This document shows positions 16,925 to 24,024 of a stretch of 32,342 nt of DNA, piece by piece. Source of the stretch: Chitinophagales bacterium (GTDB lineage: Bacteria; Bacteroidota; Bacteroidia; Chitinophagales; JANQFB01); assembly GCA_028278085.1 (NCBI GenBank), contig JANQFB010000533.1:1-32342 (forward strand). Direction: 5' to 3'. The notes under the pieces are model-generated. The model was not told the origin of the DNA. It saw only the letters and a list, made by a program, of their open reading frames with translations, and did not search any database. The translations under genes and the position numbers were made by a program. Position 1 is the stretch's first letter. Each line of letters begins with the position of its first letter.

Positions 16925-17164
16925 CTATGTTTCCTTCGGATCTGCTCCATGCACGTGAACATGTGAATCCGCATACCAGTTACCGTTGTTATCTTTCAGG
17001 AATTGTGATTCCCAAACCGTTTGAAAGCGGTTCGGATCCCATGTACTGACTTCCGGCCAGTAAATCGGTTGCTGTAAATGCCATAAGTAGGAGGTGTGTA
17101 CTTGGGTGTGTGCGGTGACCATACCATACAGCAACAACAAGCGGATAAAGTGTGAAGCCTTCAT
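16925..17164 (-). pseudogene. Truncated N-terminus of a GH57-like secreted protein
   Basis: The 79-aa frame has a signal peptide (MKASHFIRLLLLYGMVTAHTQ) and then HTSYLWHLQQPIYWPE, which resembles the first catalytic-domain strand of GH57-like glycoside hydrolases (WHxHQP-type motif). It ends at a TAG after HVHGADPKET, whereas such enzymes run for several hundred residues. No continuation exists in any frame, because the next codons are the MATE gene. I read it as a remnant left by a deletion, with the MATE start 3 nt downstream. It might still be translated as a short leader. The family call rests on a short motif only. Confidence 0.6.
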
Positions 17165-17333
17165 GCTAAGCGTAAATTTAACACTAGTTTATGGGTCCTG
17201 TATAGGTGGGCATAAAAAACTTATAGCCAGGACTAAAACACATCGGAAGGAGCTTGACATGAGCCTGGCTGATGCCCGTTACAGCAGTGGTTAGCCCTAT
17301 TTTACTTTATTTGTAAGCCTTGTCCATTAACTT

Positions 17334-17362
17334 TTTGTCGGGTCAGCCCGGAATAATATTTG
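17334..17362 (+). promoter_or_regulatory. Candidate promoter for the YwqK-like/OmpH-like pair
   Basis: TTTG (17334-17337), 17 nt, then AATATTTG (17355-17362), one base off TAnnTTTG at its first position. It lies 36 nt before the GTG start of the first gene. A short GGG/CCC dyad sits in the spacer. The rest of the 17165-17397 gap holds nothing I can identify. Confidence 0.35.
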
Positions 17363-17397
17363 AGGTAACATAACGTTACTCCATCAAAGCGATACCT

Positions 17398-17817
17398 GTG
17401 ATTCGTCCGTTGCTATTTGCTCTATTGGTGCATCCGCTTGTTGGTTGGGGGCAGGATACCTATCTTGCCGTCAATAAGTTGGATCTGGATTTCCGCGACG
17501 GGTTTTTCTATTACCAGAATTCTCTCTATTCAGGATTTTACACTTTGGTTTACTCCTCACGTATCTTTGGTAGAAGCCGCGCTATTGAGTTTGGCCGATT
17601 CGAAAATGGCGTTAAGGATGAGTTATTCGATCAGTCTAATTTTAACGGTGTCGTTGTTACTTACTACGAAGGGAAATCATCGCTTAGGCTTTACTTTAAG
17701 GAAGGTAAGTTGCGGAAAGAAAAATGCTGGGATAAAGAAGGAAGACTATATTATAAGCGTACCGTCAATTACGAAAAAGGAAAAGTAAGGGAGTACAACC
17801 GGCAAAAGCGAAAATGA
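17398..17817 (+). CDS. Small exported protein with MORN/YwqK-like repeats
   Basis: A 139-aa protein with a signal peptide (MIRPLLFALLVHPLVGWGQ) and repeated short strands of the type GxxxYYxNxxxxGxxxxxY and GVVVTYYEGKSSLRLYFKEGKLRKEKCWDKEGRLYYKR. This is the pattern of MORN-like YwqK-family proteins. These are often annotated as antitoxins, but the role of exported versions is unknown. The start is GTG: no ATG precedes the signal sequence in frame, and a signal peptide requires this position. The stop overlaps the next gene's ATG by four bases (ATGA), so the two are translated together. Confidence 0.7.
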   Translation: MIRPLLFALLVHPLVGWGQDTYLAVNKLDLDFRDGFFYYQNSLYSGFYTLVYSSRIFGRSRAIEFGRFENGVKDELFDQSNFNGVVVTYYEGKSSLRLYFKEGKLRKEKCWDKEGRLYYKRTVNYEKGKVREYNRQKRK

Positions 17818-18326
17818 GAAGGTATCTATTGTGTATATTATTCCTGTGTTTTTCCCTGACTATGATCAAAGCCCAAAACAACTCCGCTTGCAAAACAGGT
17901 CATGTGGACAGACAGGCACTCGTCAAGCAAGTTATCATCATCCAAGGTACGGACTCTATTTATGCAGCATACATAGATTCACAGCAGGAAGTGATGGCAT
18001 ATGTATACCAGGAGTTAAGCATGCTTCAAAAAAAATACACCGGTATGTGTACGCATACCACCTGGGTCGATGATCGTTGTACGAAACTCCTCAAACAACT
18101 TGAGGTTAAAGAAAAAGAGGTTTTACAGGTACAAGATTCCATACGGATCATTGTCAAAGCGAAAGAGGAACAGTTATATCAACCCATCTATGAAAAGGTT
18201 GATCATGCCATCAATCAAGTAGCCATTGAACAAGGATTTTCTTACATTTTGGATTCGGATATACTTCTTTTTTCCAATGAAGAACTAGACATCACAGCAC
18301 TCGTTCGCACCAGGCTGGGGCTGTGA
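17814..18326 (+). CDS. OmpH/Skp-like periplasmic chaperone-type protein
   Basis: The 170-aa protein has a signal peptide (MRRYLLCILFLCFSLTMIKAQ). A charged coiled-coil helix spans about residues 55-130 (SMLQKKYTGMC..., KQLEVKEKEVLQVQDSIRIIVKAKEEQLYQPIYEKV), followed by the C-terminal family signature DHAINQVAIEQGFSYILDSD. Skp/OmpH proteins escort unfolded outer-membrane proteins in the periplasm. Its pairing with a small MORN-like exported protein is unusual, since OmpH genes normally adjoin bamA. It may be a specialised copy. The 160-nt gap after it (18327-18486) contains no gene I accept. Confidence 0.8.
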   Translation: MRRYLLCILFLCFSLTMIKAQNNSACKTGHVDRQALVKQVIIIQGTDSIYAAYIDSQQEVMAYVYQELSMLQKKYTGMCTHTTWVDDRCTKLLKQLEVKEKEVLQVQDSIRIIVKAKEEQLYQPIYEKVDHAINQVAIEQGFSYILDSDILLFSNEELDITALVRTRLGL

Positions 18327-18486
18327 ATATTTAGTAGCCCTCAGCTTTTCCTTTGGATACGAATTCATTTTCATAAAGCCCGGCAGGACTTTCTTTGTTT
18401 TATGTTAGGTTGGCATTAGAACTTCTTATTTTTTTCCCGGACCTTCGAAGCAGGCATGAGTGGATTACCTTTAATATCCAGCTCTG

Positions 18487-19155
18487 TCAACTGTGGGTTT
18501 CTGTTTTGATCCGCTTTGAATACAATTGAAGCATTCGATATGCTATCACTCCTATCCAGATTAATGGAAATAAAATCCCCAATCTTTGTATAATGCCACC
18601 GAATTCAGGGGCCCCGATCGTGAAAACGGTTACCCAAAGCGTAATGCCGGGAATATTGGCCAATATAGCCATTATCATGGTGAACCATTTGTAATTGCTC
18701 CATTTGGGGTCTTTTCTCATCCTTGCAAAAATAAAGAAAGGGGAAATGCCCAAATTCATGCCGGCTATGAATGATGCCAGCGCATGCAAAGTGCCGGTAA
18801 AATTTCTCTCTTTGATGAAATTGTTACAATCAAGATCGCAATGAAAAATGGCAGCGCCAATTAATCCCATACCTGCCAGTACTAACATTCCTGGCCCTAT
18901 TTTAGAGCCTTTGCCTTCACTGATATTTCGATGGATGCCTGTACCGAATGCCATAATAAGCACTCCGGTAAACCCTATACCTAGGTTGAAGGTAATTCCC
19001 CTGATACCCCCTACCCCTCCTAATATGCTCATCATCTCTGTTGCATGGCTGTAGCCAGGTTCGAGTAATCCTAAGATCAGGATAAGGCCAACATACAAGA
19101 AGGGCGTCAAAATACCCGACAGGGCAAAGTAAACATCGAGGTTTTTGTTTTTCAT
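18487..19155 (-). CDS. DUF998 family membrane protein
   Basis: A 222-aa protein with about six membrane segments and the DUF998 signature phrases SGILTPFLYVGLILILG near the start, GYSHATEMMSILGG, LIGAAIFHCDLDC, and FTGTLHALASFIAGM. The family has no established biochemical function. The start ATG 19155 fits the usual family N-terminus. A 19-bp dyad (19188-19206) sits about 33 nt upstream and may be an operator. Otherwise the 197-nt upstream gap marks the boundary with the AT-rich SIR2 island. Confidence 0.88.
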   Translation of the reverse strand: MKNKNLDVYFALSGILTPFLYVGLILILGLLEPGYSHATEMMSILGGVGGIRGITFNLGIGFTGVLIMAFGTGIHRNISEGKGSKIGPGMLVLAGMGLIGAAIFHCDLDCNNFIKERNFTGTLHALASFIAGMNLGISPFFIFARMRKDPKWSNYKWFTMIMAILANIPGITLWVTVFTIGAPEFGGIIQRLGILFPLIWIGVIAYRMLQLYSKRIKTETHS

Positions 19156-19187
19156 TGGTGTTAATCGAGTGGTCTGCTGTTGCCATC

Positions 19188-19206
19188 GACCACTTTAAAG
19201 TTGGTC
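19188..19206. promoter_or_regulatory. GACCA-CTTTAAAGT-TGGTC dyad, candidate operator
   Basis: Arms GACCA and TGGTC flank the near-palindromic centre CTTTAAAGT, about 33 nt upstream of the DUF998 ATG on the minus strand. Its size and position fit a dimeric repressor site. No regulator gene is adjacent, so this is a suggestion from symmetry only. Confidence 0.35.
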
Positions 19207-19352
19207 AAGATCAGACATTTTACTACTCAGGTAGGTCTACATGAGGTATTTGGTGGTTTTAGGGTCGTTTTTTTATTAATGCTAACAGCGTGAGTTTGGG
19301 GCGTTGCTAATTATTGAGTAGCTTACGGTTCAGCAATGGTCTATACCGATTG

Positions 19353-20396
19353 TCATGCCAAAATTTTTTCTAATTCTTCCAAACCATGTTCAAAAGTTTT
19401 GGACACATATGAAAATCTTTCCTTCATTTGCGGTCCCAGTAATTCGGTGTAACGTTCTTTTGTTCCATTGGTATCTGGATTGATAACACAGAATTTTCTA
19501 ATCCTTGTTCTACTGTTAGTTCCAAGCGAAAATAAATATTTAAAAAAAGCATCAGTTTCGGGCAAGGAATAACCAATCACGAATATGTTTTTTGCCTTTG
19601 ATAAACAAGCAGATGCCTTGTTCCAGATATTCGAAATTGATTTATGATACATCGTTTTATTCCAAGTGGGTGGAACAATGAAGGGAGTAATATTTGGATA
19701 TTGATTTGGAAAATAATCTGAAATGTATTCATCAAAAGAAAATGTCGTTGTTTCATTCATTTGCACATTTAATAACCCAAAACTCCAATTTTTGAAAAAA
19801 TCGGTAATATAATGTGGTGTTACAATGTCATTCCTATCCTGGTACCAATTCAATGATCCATGCAGTTTTAGTAATGGAAACTTCTTATCATCAGGGCTAA
19901 TGTAATATTGAAACTTAATCCGTTCATTTGTAAGAGCAACATCAATTCCAAGGTCATAATTGAAAGTTATTATGGCAGATTTCTCTTTTTGATCTTTCAA
20001 AAGTTTAACGAATTTAACATAACTGCCAATTGGCGATATTTTATTCGTATCAAGTAGCTGAAATTTCATAGTATGTACAAGGGTTTCAGCTATCATTTTC
20101 TTGTAGGTATTTTGTAATGATCTAAAATCAAGTTCATTTTGATTAATTGGATATTTTAGAATTTCCGACATTTCAAGTAATCCTAAAACTGACTCGATAT
20201 TGTTAAGATCAATGTTCGCCTTAGATTGAATACTATTCAAAGATGTGATAACGGAAAACAACTCTTTTATCTCTTCAGGTTCCTGATAAGCATCCTGTGC
20301 CAGTAAATCTTCTGCCCTATCCAGAAAGTTATTCATGACCGGGGCTCCTGCGTCAACCGATGCACCCGCACCCAAAATAAAAAGGTTTTCAATCAC
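19353..20396 (-). CDS. SIR2-domain protein, putative defence NADase
   Basis: The 347-aa protein opens with the SIR2 nucleotide-binding motif FILGAGASVDAGAP (G9-S13). It has ITFNYDLGID near residues 144-150, LLKLHGSLNW with the SIR2 histidine near residue 179, and IFVIGYSLPETDAFF in the C-terminal half. SIR2-like effectors in Thoeris, DSR and other anti-phage systems hydrolyse NAD+ to starve the infected cell. Here the whole protein is little more than that domain, as expected for an effector needing a separate sensor. The start is GTG 20396: the motif begins seven residues later and no upstream ATG is in frame. It lies 87 nt after the dynamin-like gene in the same orientation, in markedly AT-rich DNA. 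NADase activity is inferred from family. Confidence 0.85.
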   Translation of the reverse strand: MIENLFILGAGASVDAGAPVMNNFLDRAEDLLAQDAYQEPEEIKELFSVITSLNSIQSKANIDLNNIESVLGLLEMSEILKYPINQNELDFRSLQNTYKKMIAETLVHTMKFQLLDTNKISPIGSYVKFVKLLKDQKEKSAIITFNYDLGIDVALTNERIKFQYYISPDDKKFPLLKLHGSLNWYQDRNDIVTPHYITDFFKNWSFGLLNVQMNETTTFSFDEYISDYFPNQYPNITPFIVPPTWNKTMYHKSISNIWNKASACLSKAKNIFVIGYSLPETDAFFKYLFSLGTNSRTRIRKFCVINPDTNGTKERYTELLGPQMKERFSYVSKTFEHGLEELEKILA

Positions 20397-20424
20397 AATT
20401 ATTTTCTTTTAGGTATAGCGTTAC

Positions 20425-20476
20425 AATAAAAAGTGTTTGTGTCCCCTTTGTCAAAAGTGATTTTTATTGATTGTTG
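20425..20476. other. Long-loop inverted repeat between GTPase and SIR2 genes
   Basis: CAATAAAAA and TTTTTATTG face each other across about 30 nt in the 87-nt gap between the GTPase stop and the SIR2 start. The stem is short and AT-only, so it may be fortuitous. It could modulate the amount of SIR2 protein relative to the GTPase. Confidence 0.25.
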
Positions 20477-20483
20477 GAATCTT

Positions 20484-23060
20484 TTAATATTCTACTTTTT
20501 CAATTTGCTCCTTTACAGATAGTATTTCTTCAAGAGTTTTATTGAGTAGTTGTGAAGAAGGTTCAATTGAATCTTGCTTAATTGCGCTAGCAACAATTTC
20601 AATTTTTTCCAAATGTGATTTGTCGCTATTAAAAAGACTCAACACTTTCTGATTAAATTGCGATACGGAGTTTTGATAAATGTTAACAAGTTTATTAAGC
20701 CTTTCTTTGAATGCAATAATGGAGTTATGGTTATTGTGTAAGTGTGTTCCTTCAAGTTTAGACAAGAGCATTTCTTCATTTTGAAGCCATTTGTCTTTAA
20801 TTCTACTTGCAATTTCTTTTTGACGTGCTTCATTCTGTTCCTTAAAATTCTTTAATAACTCATCTGCTTGTGAATTATGAATCGCATAAATCTGCTTTTT
20901 AAAATCTTCAATTCTGTTAATTCTGAGTTTTTCAAATTTGTCAAAGGCTCTAATGATTAATGCAGCAACTATACTGACAATAACAGCAATACCTATGTTA
21001 GTAAGTAAACTCGTTGACATTTTAATATGAGAATAGTTCTTAAAAACATAAGCAAGACCAATTAAAACAAAAGGTACAAATATTGCAATTAGATATTTAA
21101 TTCGTCTTTGTTTTTTAAGTTTGATAATATCTGACCTCAAGGTTGCTAATTGGGCTTGAACATTTGTAATAAGGTTGTTGAAGACATTAGAAATGAAGGA
21201 GTTAATCTGGTCATCTTCAAAGTTATTTCCATCTACAACCTCAGAATTCAATTCTTCATGAAAACTAAAATCCGGGCTTGAATTAATCAGGTCTTGTTCA
21301 AACTCATCTAAACCAGATTCAGGTTGTTTAATGCTTTCCAAAAATTCGTTTGAAAATTCTTCATAGTTTCCACTCAATTCCTTCTCCGTTTCTGAGTTGT
21401 ATTTATTTCGACTAATTCCAGAAGCTTCCAATTTATCAAATTCTGACGCCAGTCCAAGCTCTCCAACTATGGTTCTAACCTCAAAAGAGAAAACAGCCGA
21501 ATTGTACATTTCAAGTGCTTGATAGTAAACATCCATCACCACTCTTAATGCCTCTCTGTACTTGAGGATATTGTCATTGGTAGGATCAAGTGGTCTTTTT
21601 GCTAGAAGAACTTTCTTAAATGTTTTAAGTTGGTCTTTCAATATGCTATAATCAGACAATGCTTTACGCCTGAAAGATTCAAAGGCTTCATTTAAATACG
21701 TTTCTTGATTATAAGGAAAGTTAAGTGGATGTTTAAAACTCGTTTCATCCCTAAGATTTTGACTGGATATGGATAATGATTGAAAATCAATCGCTTCTAA
21801 AATCTTTTCCTTAAGATCAAGAGTTTCAACTTGAACCTGACTTTCAAGTTCCCTTATTATTTTACTAGCCAGAAATGCTGATTCTTCATCTATTTTTTTT
21901 CTGATTTTCTGCCTAAAAGACAGCAAATCTCCCGAGTCTTTGAACGATTTAATAATTTCTATATCTTCTTTAATACGTTGAAGACTATTCTCAACCTGGC
22001 CAAATATTCCAGAGAATACCTGCACGTTTTCATTCCATAATGATCTTAACTTAATTTTACTAACATCAATTTGATCATCGAAATATTCACTATTATCTTC
22101 TGCTTTTTCAATCAAGATTTTACAATTGTCGATTTTGGAGTTTGCCAGAGCCAAAAAGTAATCATGTATTCTCTTGATTTCCTTTCTAAAATAATTCAGC
22201 TTGTGATTGTGGAGTATTACTAAATTTTCAGAATTCTTTTTTGCTAGTGATTTTAATCTGTTACTAAGTTCTGAGATATTGAAATTGCTTAAATTATCAA
22301 TCAGAATAAAATCTTCTGTTTTAAATTCACCTAAAGGAATGGTCTCGGAGATTCTGTTGATAATTACTTGCAATTCCTTTTGGTATTTGGTGAAATCAAA
22401 ATTCTCTTGGGTAAGTTCTACACTTCTTGATTTTCGAAATTCATCTCCTCTCGTCAAAACAAAAATTAGAGGTATGTCTTTTAACTTATCTTGCTGAGCA
22501 ATCAAGAATGGACTATCAATAGTGGTGAATGGGGCTGTAGAATTTAATGTATATATAATCAAGTCACATAATGGTAGACTATCTCGGACGATCTCTTCAA
22601 TTATATTAGGATCACCTGAACCAGGTGTATCCATTAGTACAATATTTTCCAAAAATTCAGATTGAAAATTTGTCTTTGTCCTAATTGGAATTGTCCCTTC
22701 CTTGGAAAAAGTAAAAACATTTTCAACGTTTGTATCATTGGTTATTAACGTGATATGATCATCTGTAGGGTTGTTCCCAGTAGCTCTTTCATTTTTAGAA
22801 CCTCTTATTCCCAGGAGGGAGTTTATAGTACTTGATTTCCCTGAACTGTAGCTTCCCAAGAATCCAATATATAATAGACCGACTTCCTTTTTCTTATATT
22901 GTTCGAGACTATTGGAAATACTCGTCAGTTCTCTGAAATAGTTGTTACTTTCTGCACGGGAATTCAACTCAAGAACCTTAGATGGGGCTTCATGATCCAA
23001 AGATTCTAGGAGTGCTCCTAAAGAATTTGCTAATTCTTTTGTGATCTCATCTGTTATCAT
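20484..23060 (-). CDS. Large dynamin-like GTPase with two membrane segments
   Basis: The 858-aa protein has GTPase motifs typical of dynamins: P-loop GSYSSGKSS (residues 69-77), switch I threonine in NNPTDDHITL (about T99), G3 DTPGSG (144-149), and TRGD (203-206) in the G4 position. Long helical stretches follow. Two hydrophobic segments (about 652-672, YLIAIFVPFVLIGLAYVF; about 683-705, IGIAVIVSIVAALIIRAF) form a membrane hairpin before a charged coiled-coil tail. Bacterial dynamin-like proteins remodel or guard membranes, and some (Eleos/LeoA-type) act in phage defence. Between a SIR2 effector and a small helical protein, it could sense membrane disturbance; that is inference. ATG 23060 is well placed. 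DNA is AT-rich. Confidence 0.88.
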   Translation of the reverse strand: MITDEITKELANSLGALLESLDHEAPSKVLELNSRAESNNYFRELTSISNSLEQYKKKEVGLLYIGFLGSYSSGKSSTINSLLGIRGSKNERATGNNPTDDHITLITNDTNVENVFTFSKEGTIPIRTKTNFQSEFLENIVLMDTPGSGDPNIIEEIVRDSLPLCDLIIYTLNSTAPFTTIDSPFLIAQQDKLKDIPLIFVLTRGDEFRKSRSVELTQENFDFTKYQKELQVIINRISETIPLGEFKTEDFILIDNLSNFNISELSNRLKSLAKKNSENLVILHNHKLNYFRKEIKRIHDYFLALANSKIDNCKILIEKAEDNSEYFDDQIDVSKIKLRSLWNENVQVFSGIFGQVENSLQRIKEDIEIIKSFKDSGDLLSFRQKIRKKIDEESAFLASKIIRELESQVQVETLDLKEKILEAIDFQSLSISSQNLRDETSFKHPLNFPYNQETYLNEAFESFRRKALSDYSILKDQLKTFKKVLLAKRPLDPTNDNILKYREALRVVMDVYYQALEMYNSAVFSFEVRTIVGELGLASEFDKLEASGISRNKYNSETEKELSGNYEEFSNEFLESIKQPESGLDEFEQDLINSSPDFSFHEELNSEVVDGNNFEDDQINSFISNVFNNLITNVQAQLATLRSDIIKLKKQRRIKYLIAIFVPFVLIGLAYVFKNYSHIKMSTSLLTNIGIAVIVSIVAALIIRAFDKFEKLRINRIEDFKKQIYAIHNSQADELLKNFKEQNEARQKEIASRIKDKWLQNEEMLLSKLEGTHLHNNHNSIIAFKERLNKLVNIYQNSVSQFNQKVLSLFNSDKSHLEKIEIVASAIKQDSIEPSSQLLNKTLEEILSVKEQIEKVEY

Positions 23061-23091
23061 AGTAATATGAGAGGTTTTCCTTAATGATTAT

Positions 23092-23139
23092 TAACATTCC
23101 GGCTAAACTGCGTTTTAATGCAGTTTAGCCGGAATGTTA
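23092..23139. repeat. Perfect 20-bp inverted repeat, attC-like candidate
   Basis: TAACATTCCGGCTAAACTGC (23092-23111) and its exact complement (23120-23139) surround an 8-nt loop between the helical gene and the GTPase gene. Read on the minus strand, the outer end contains CGCTAAC (from the adjoining 23135-23145), a spacer, an 11-bp stem, loop, matching stem, spacer, and GTTA. That order resembles integron attC sites (R''-L''-L'-R'). As a terminator it fits poorly: on the minus strand it is followed by AATAATCATT, not a T run. Related to the palindrome at 23788-23811. Confidence 0.7.
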
Positions 23140-23147
23140 GCGGTATT

Positions 23148-23765
23148 TTATTTTAACAATTTCATCCGAGCTTTAGCATACGCAGAAGTAACTGCTGTCC
23201 ATCCATTTTTGACGTTTTCGTTTACCGTATACATTTTATATCCTAAGTCATCACCTACTAATTGTCCGCTTTCCGTTCGATACTTATAGACCATTGACAT
23301 GGCAGGGTACTTGGCTGTGGAATTCTCCTTCAAAGTAAATTCAGATTCCTTCATGAAATCCAATAAATCTGAAAAATGACCATGATACGTTCTAAACATC
23401 CCAGAAGCTGACCCTAAATAATTTCGAACGGAAGTAAAAAATTCAGATGCTTCACTCGGTAACCTACTTAATTCATCTTCATTAAATGCCTTTGCCATTT
23501 CATGAGCTTTTATTCTCAAATATTCCAGTTCGGATTTTTTCTTCTTGACAATTTCATTCATCAAATCAGTTGAATGTGGTATGTGGCGATATTCCTCAAG
23601 CAGTTTTTCGAAACTTTCAGTGTAGTTATTGTGAATAGTAGTTAAATCCAGAAAAATCGGCTCAATATGATCTTCAAATAAACGTCTTTGTGATTCCCGG
23701 CTTGATTTGGCGAGGTTAATAATACTGTCCAAAATATGAAGTGCATCTGATATCATGATTGTCAT
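23148..23765 (-). CDS. Uncharacterised helical protein of the SIR2/dynamin operon
   Basis: A 205-aa protein that I do not recognise. It lacks a signal peptide, membrane segment and cysteine. The first 125 or so residues read as long amphipathic helices (ALHILDSIINLAKSSRESQRRLFEDH, KKKKSELEYLRIKAHEMAKAF). A shorter mixed C-terminal part follows (MVYKYRTESGQLVGDDLGYKMY, NGWTAVTSAYAKARMKLLK). It is the first gene of the AT-rich three-gene set and could be a sensor, adaptor or immunity partner for the GTPase and SIR2 protein; that is inference from order only. ATG 23765 is used, with a second ATG three codons later equally possible. It is bracketed by the inverted sequences ATGTTAGCGGTA and TACCGCTAACAT. 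Confidence 0.8.
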   Translation of the reverse strand: MTIMISDALHILDSIINLAKSSRESQRRLFEDHIEPIFLDLTTIHNNYTESFEKLLEEYRHIPHSTDLMNEIVKKKKSELEYLRIKAHEMAKAFNEDELSRLPSEASEFFTSVRNYLGSASGMFRTYHGHFSDLLDFMKESEFTLKENSTAKYPAMSMVYKYRTESGQLVGDDLGYKMYTVNENVKNGWTAVTSAYAKARMKLLK

Positions 23766-23773
23766 TTTTTAAT

Positions 23774-23811
23774 TACCGCTAACATCCGAATAAAGTGCAT
23801 GCACTTTATTC
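23774..23811. repeat. TACCGCTAACAT plus 24-bp perfect palindrome upstream of the helical gene
   Basis: TACCGCTAACAT (23774-23785) is the complement of ATGTTAGCGGTA at 23134-23145, so the helical gene is flanked by 12-bp inverted copies. Next to it, 23788-23811 is a loopless palindrome with half GAATAAAGTGCA. It sits in the untranslated leader of the operon and may be an operator for a dimeric repressor or the remaining half of an attC-like site. Both halves are perfect. Confidence 0.65.
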
Positions 23812-23898
23812 ATACTATAAGTATAATAGTTCTGTTATTTGACAAGTAACTATAAAATTTAAATATACAGTTTTTTCATATATATATATATAATCTAG

Positions 23899-23906
23899 CA
23901 AAAATA
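23899..23906 (-). promoter_or_regulatory. Candidate -7 element for the SIR2/dynamin operon
   Basis: The minus strand reads TATTTTTG, an exact TAnnTTTG, about 135 nt before the helical-gene ATG in a very AT-rich stretch that also has a TA run (23879-23892). The nearest upstream TTTG is only about 14 nt away, shorter than usual, so the call is weak. Confidence 0.3.
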
Positions 23907-23977
23907 ATGCAAATTGAACACAAATTTTATTACAAGAAATCTATAGAATTGATACAACGAAAAGTGCCCCCCTAAAC

Positions 23978-23980
23978 CAT
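23978..23980. repeat. CAT target-site duplication of the IS (left copy)
   Basis: CAT directly precedes the left end of the insertion sequence, and CAT directly follows the right end at 25408-25410. IS3-family elements duplicate 3-5 bp on insertion, so this supports recent, intact transposition into this spot. Confidence 0.7.
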
Positions 23981-24006
23981 TGTCCGTCCCTGAAATAGGT
24001 TGACCG
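23981..24006 (+). repeat. IS left terminal inverted repeat
   Basis: 26 bp starting TGTCCGTCCCTGA and ending GTTGACCG. Outside it is CAT. A second copy of the inner motif (CGGTCAAC) follows at once, making a small GACCG/CGGTC hairpin just before orfA. Confidence 0.85.
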
Positions 24007-24024
24007 CAAAACCGGTCAACAAAG

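Noticed and set aside
18416-18487. Short minus-strand frame reading TELDIKGNPLMPASKVREK, LRR-like in look
   Set aside because: It overlaps the DUF998 3' end in another frame, has no proper start, and is too short to separate from chance.
23092-23139. Standard rho-independent terminator for the helical gene
   Set aside because: In the direction of transcription the stem is followed by AATAATCATT and not a T run. Only the opposite strand is T-rich after it.
23879-23892. TA run as an origin or regulatory element
   Set aside because: A simple TA repeat in AT-rich DNA is common and there are no DnaA-box-like sites around it.
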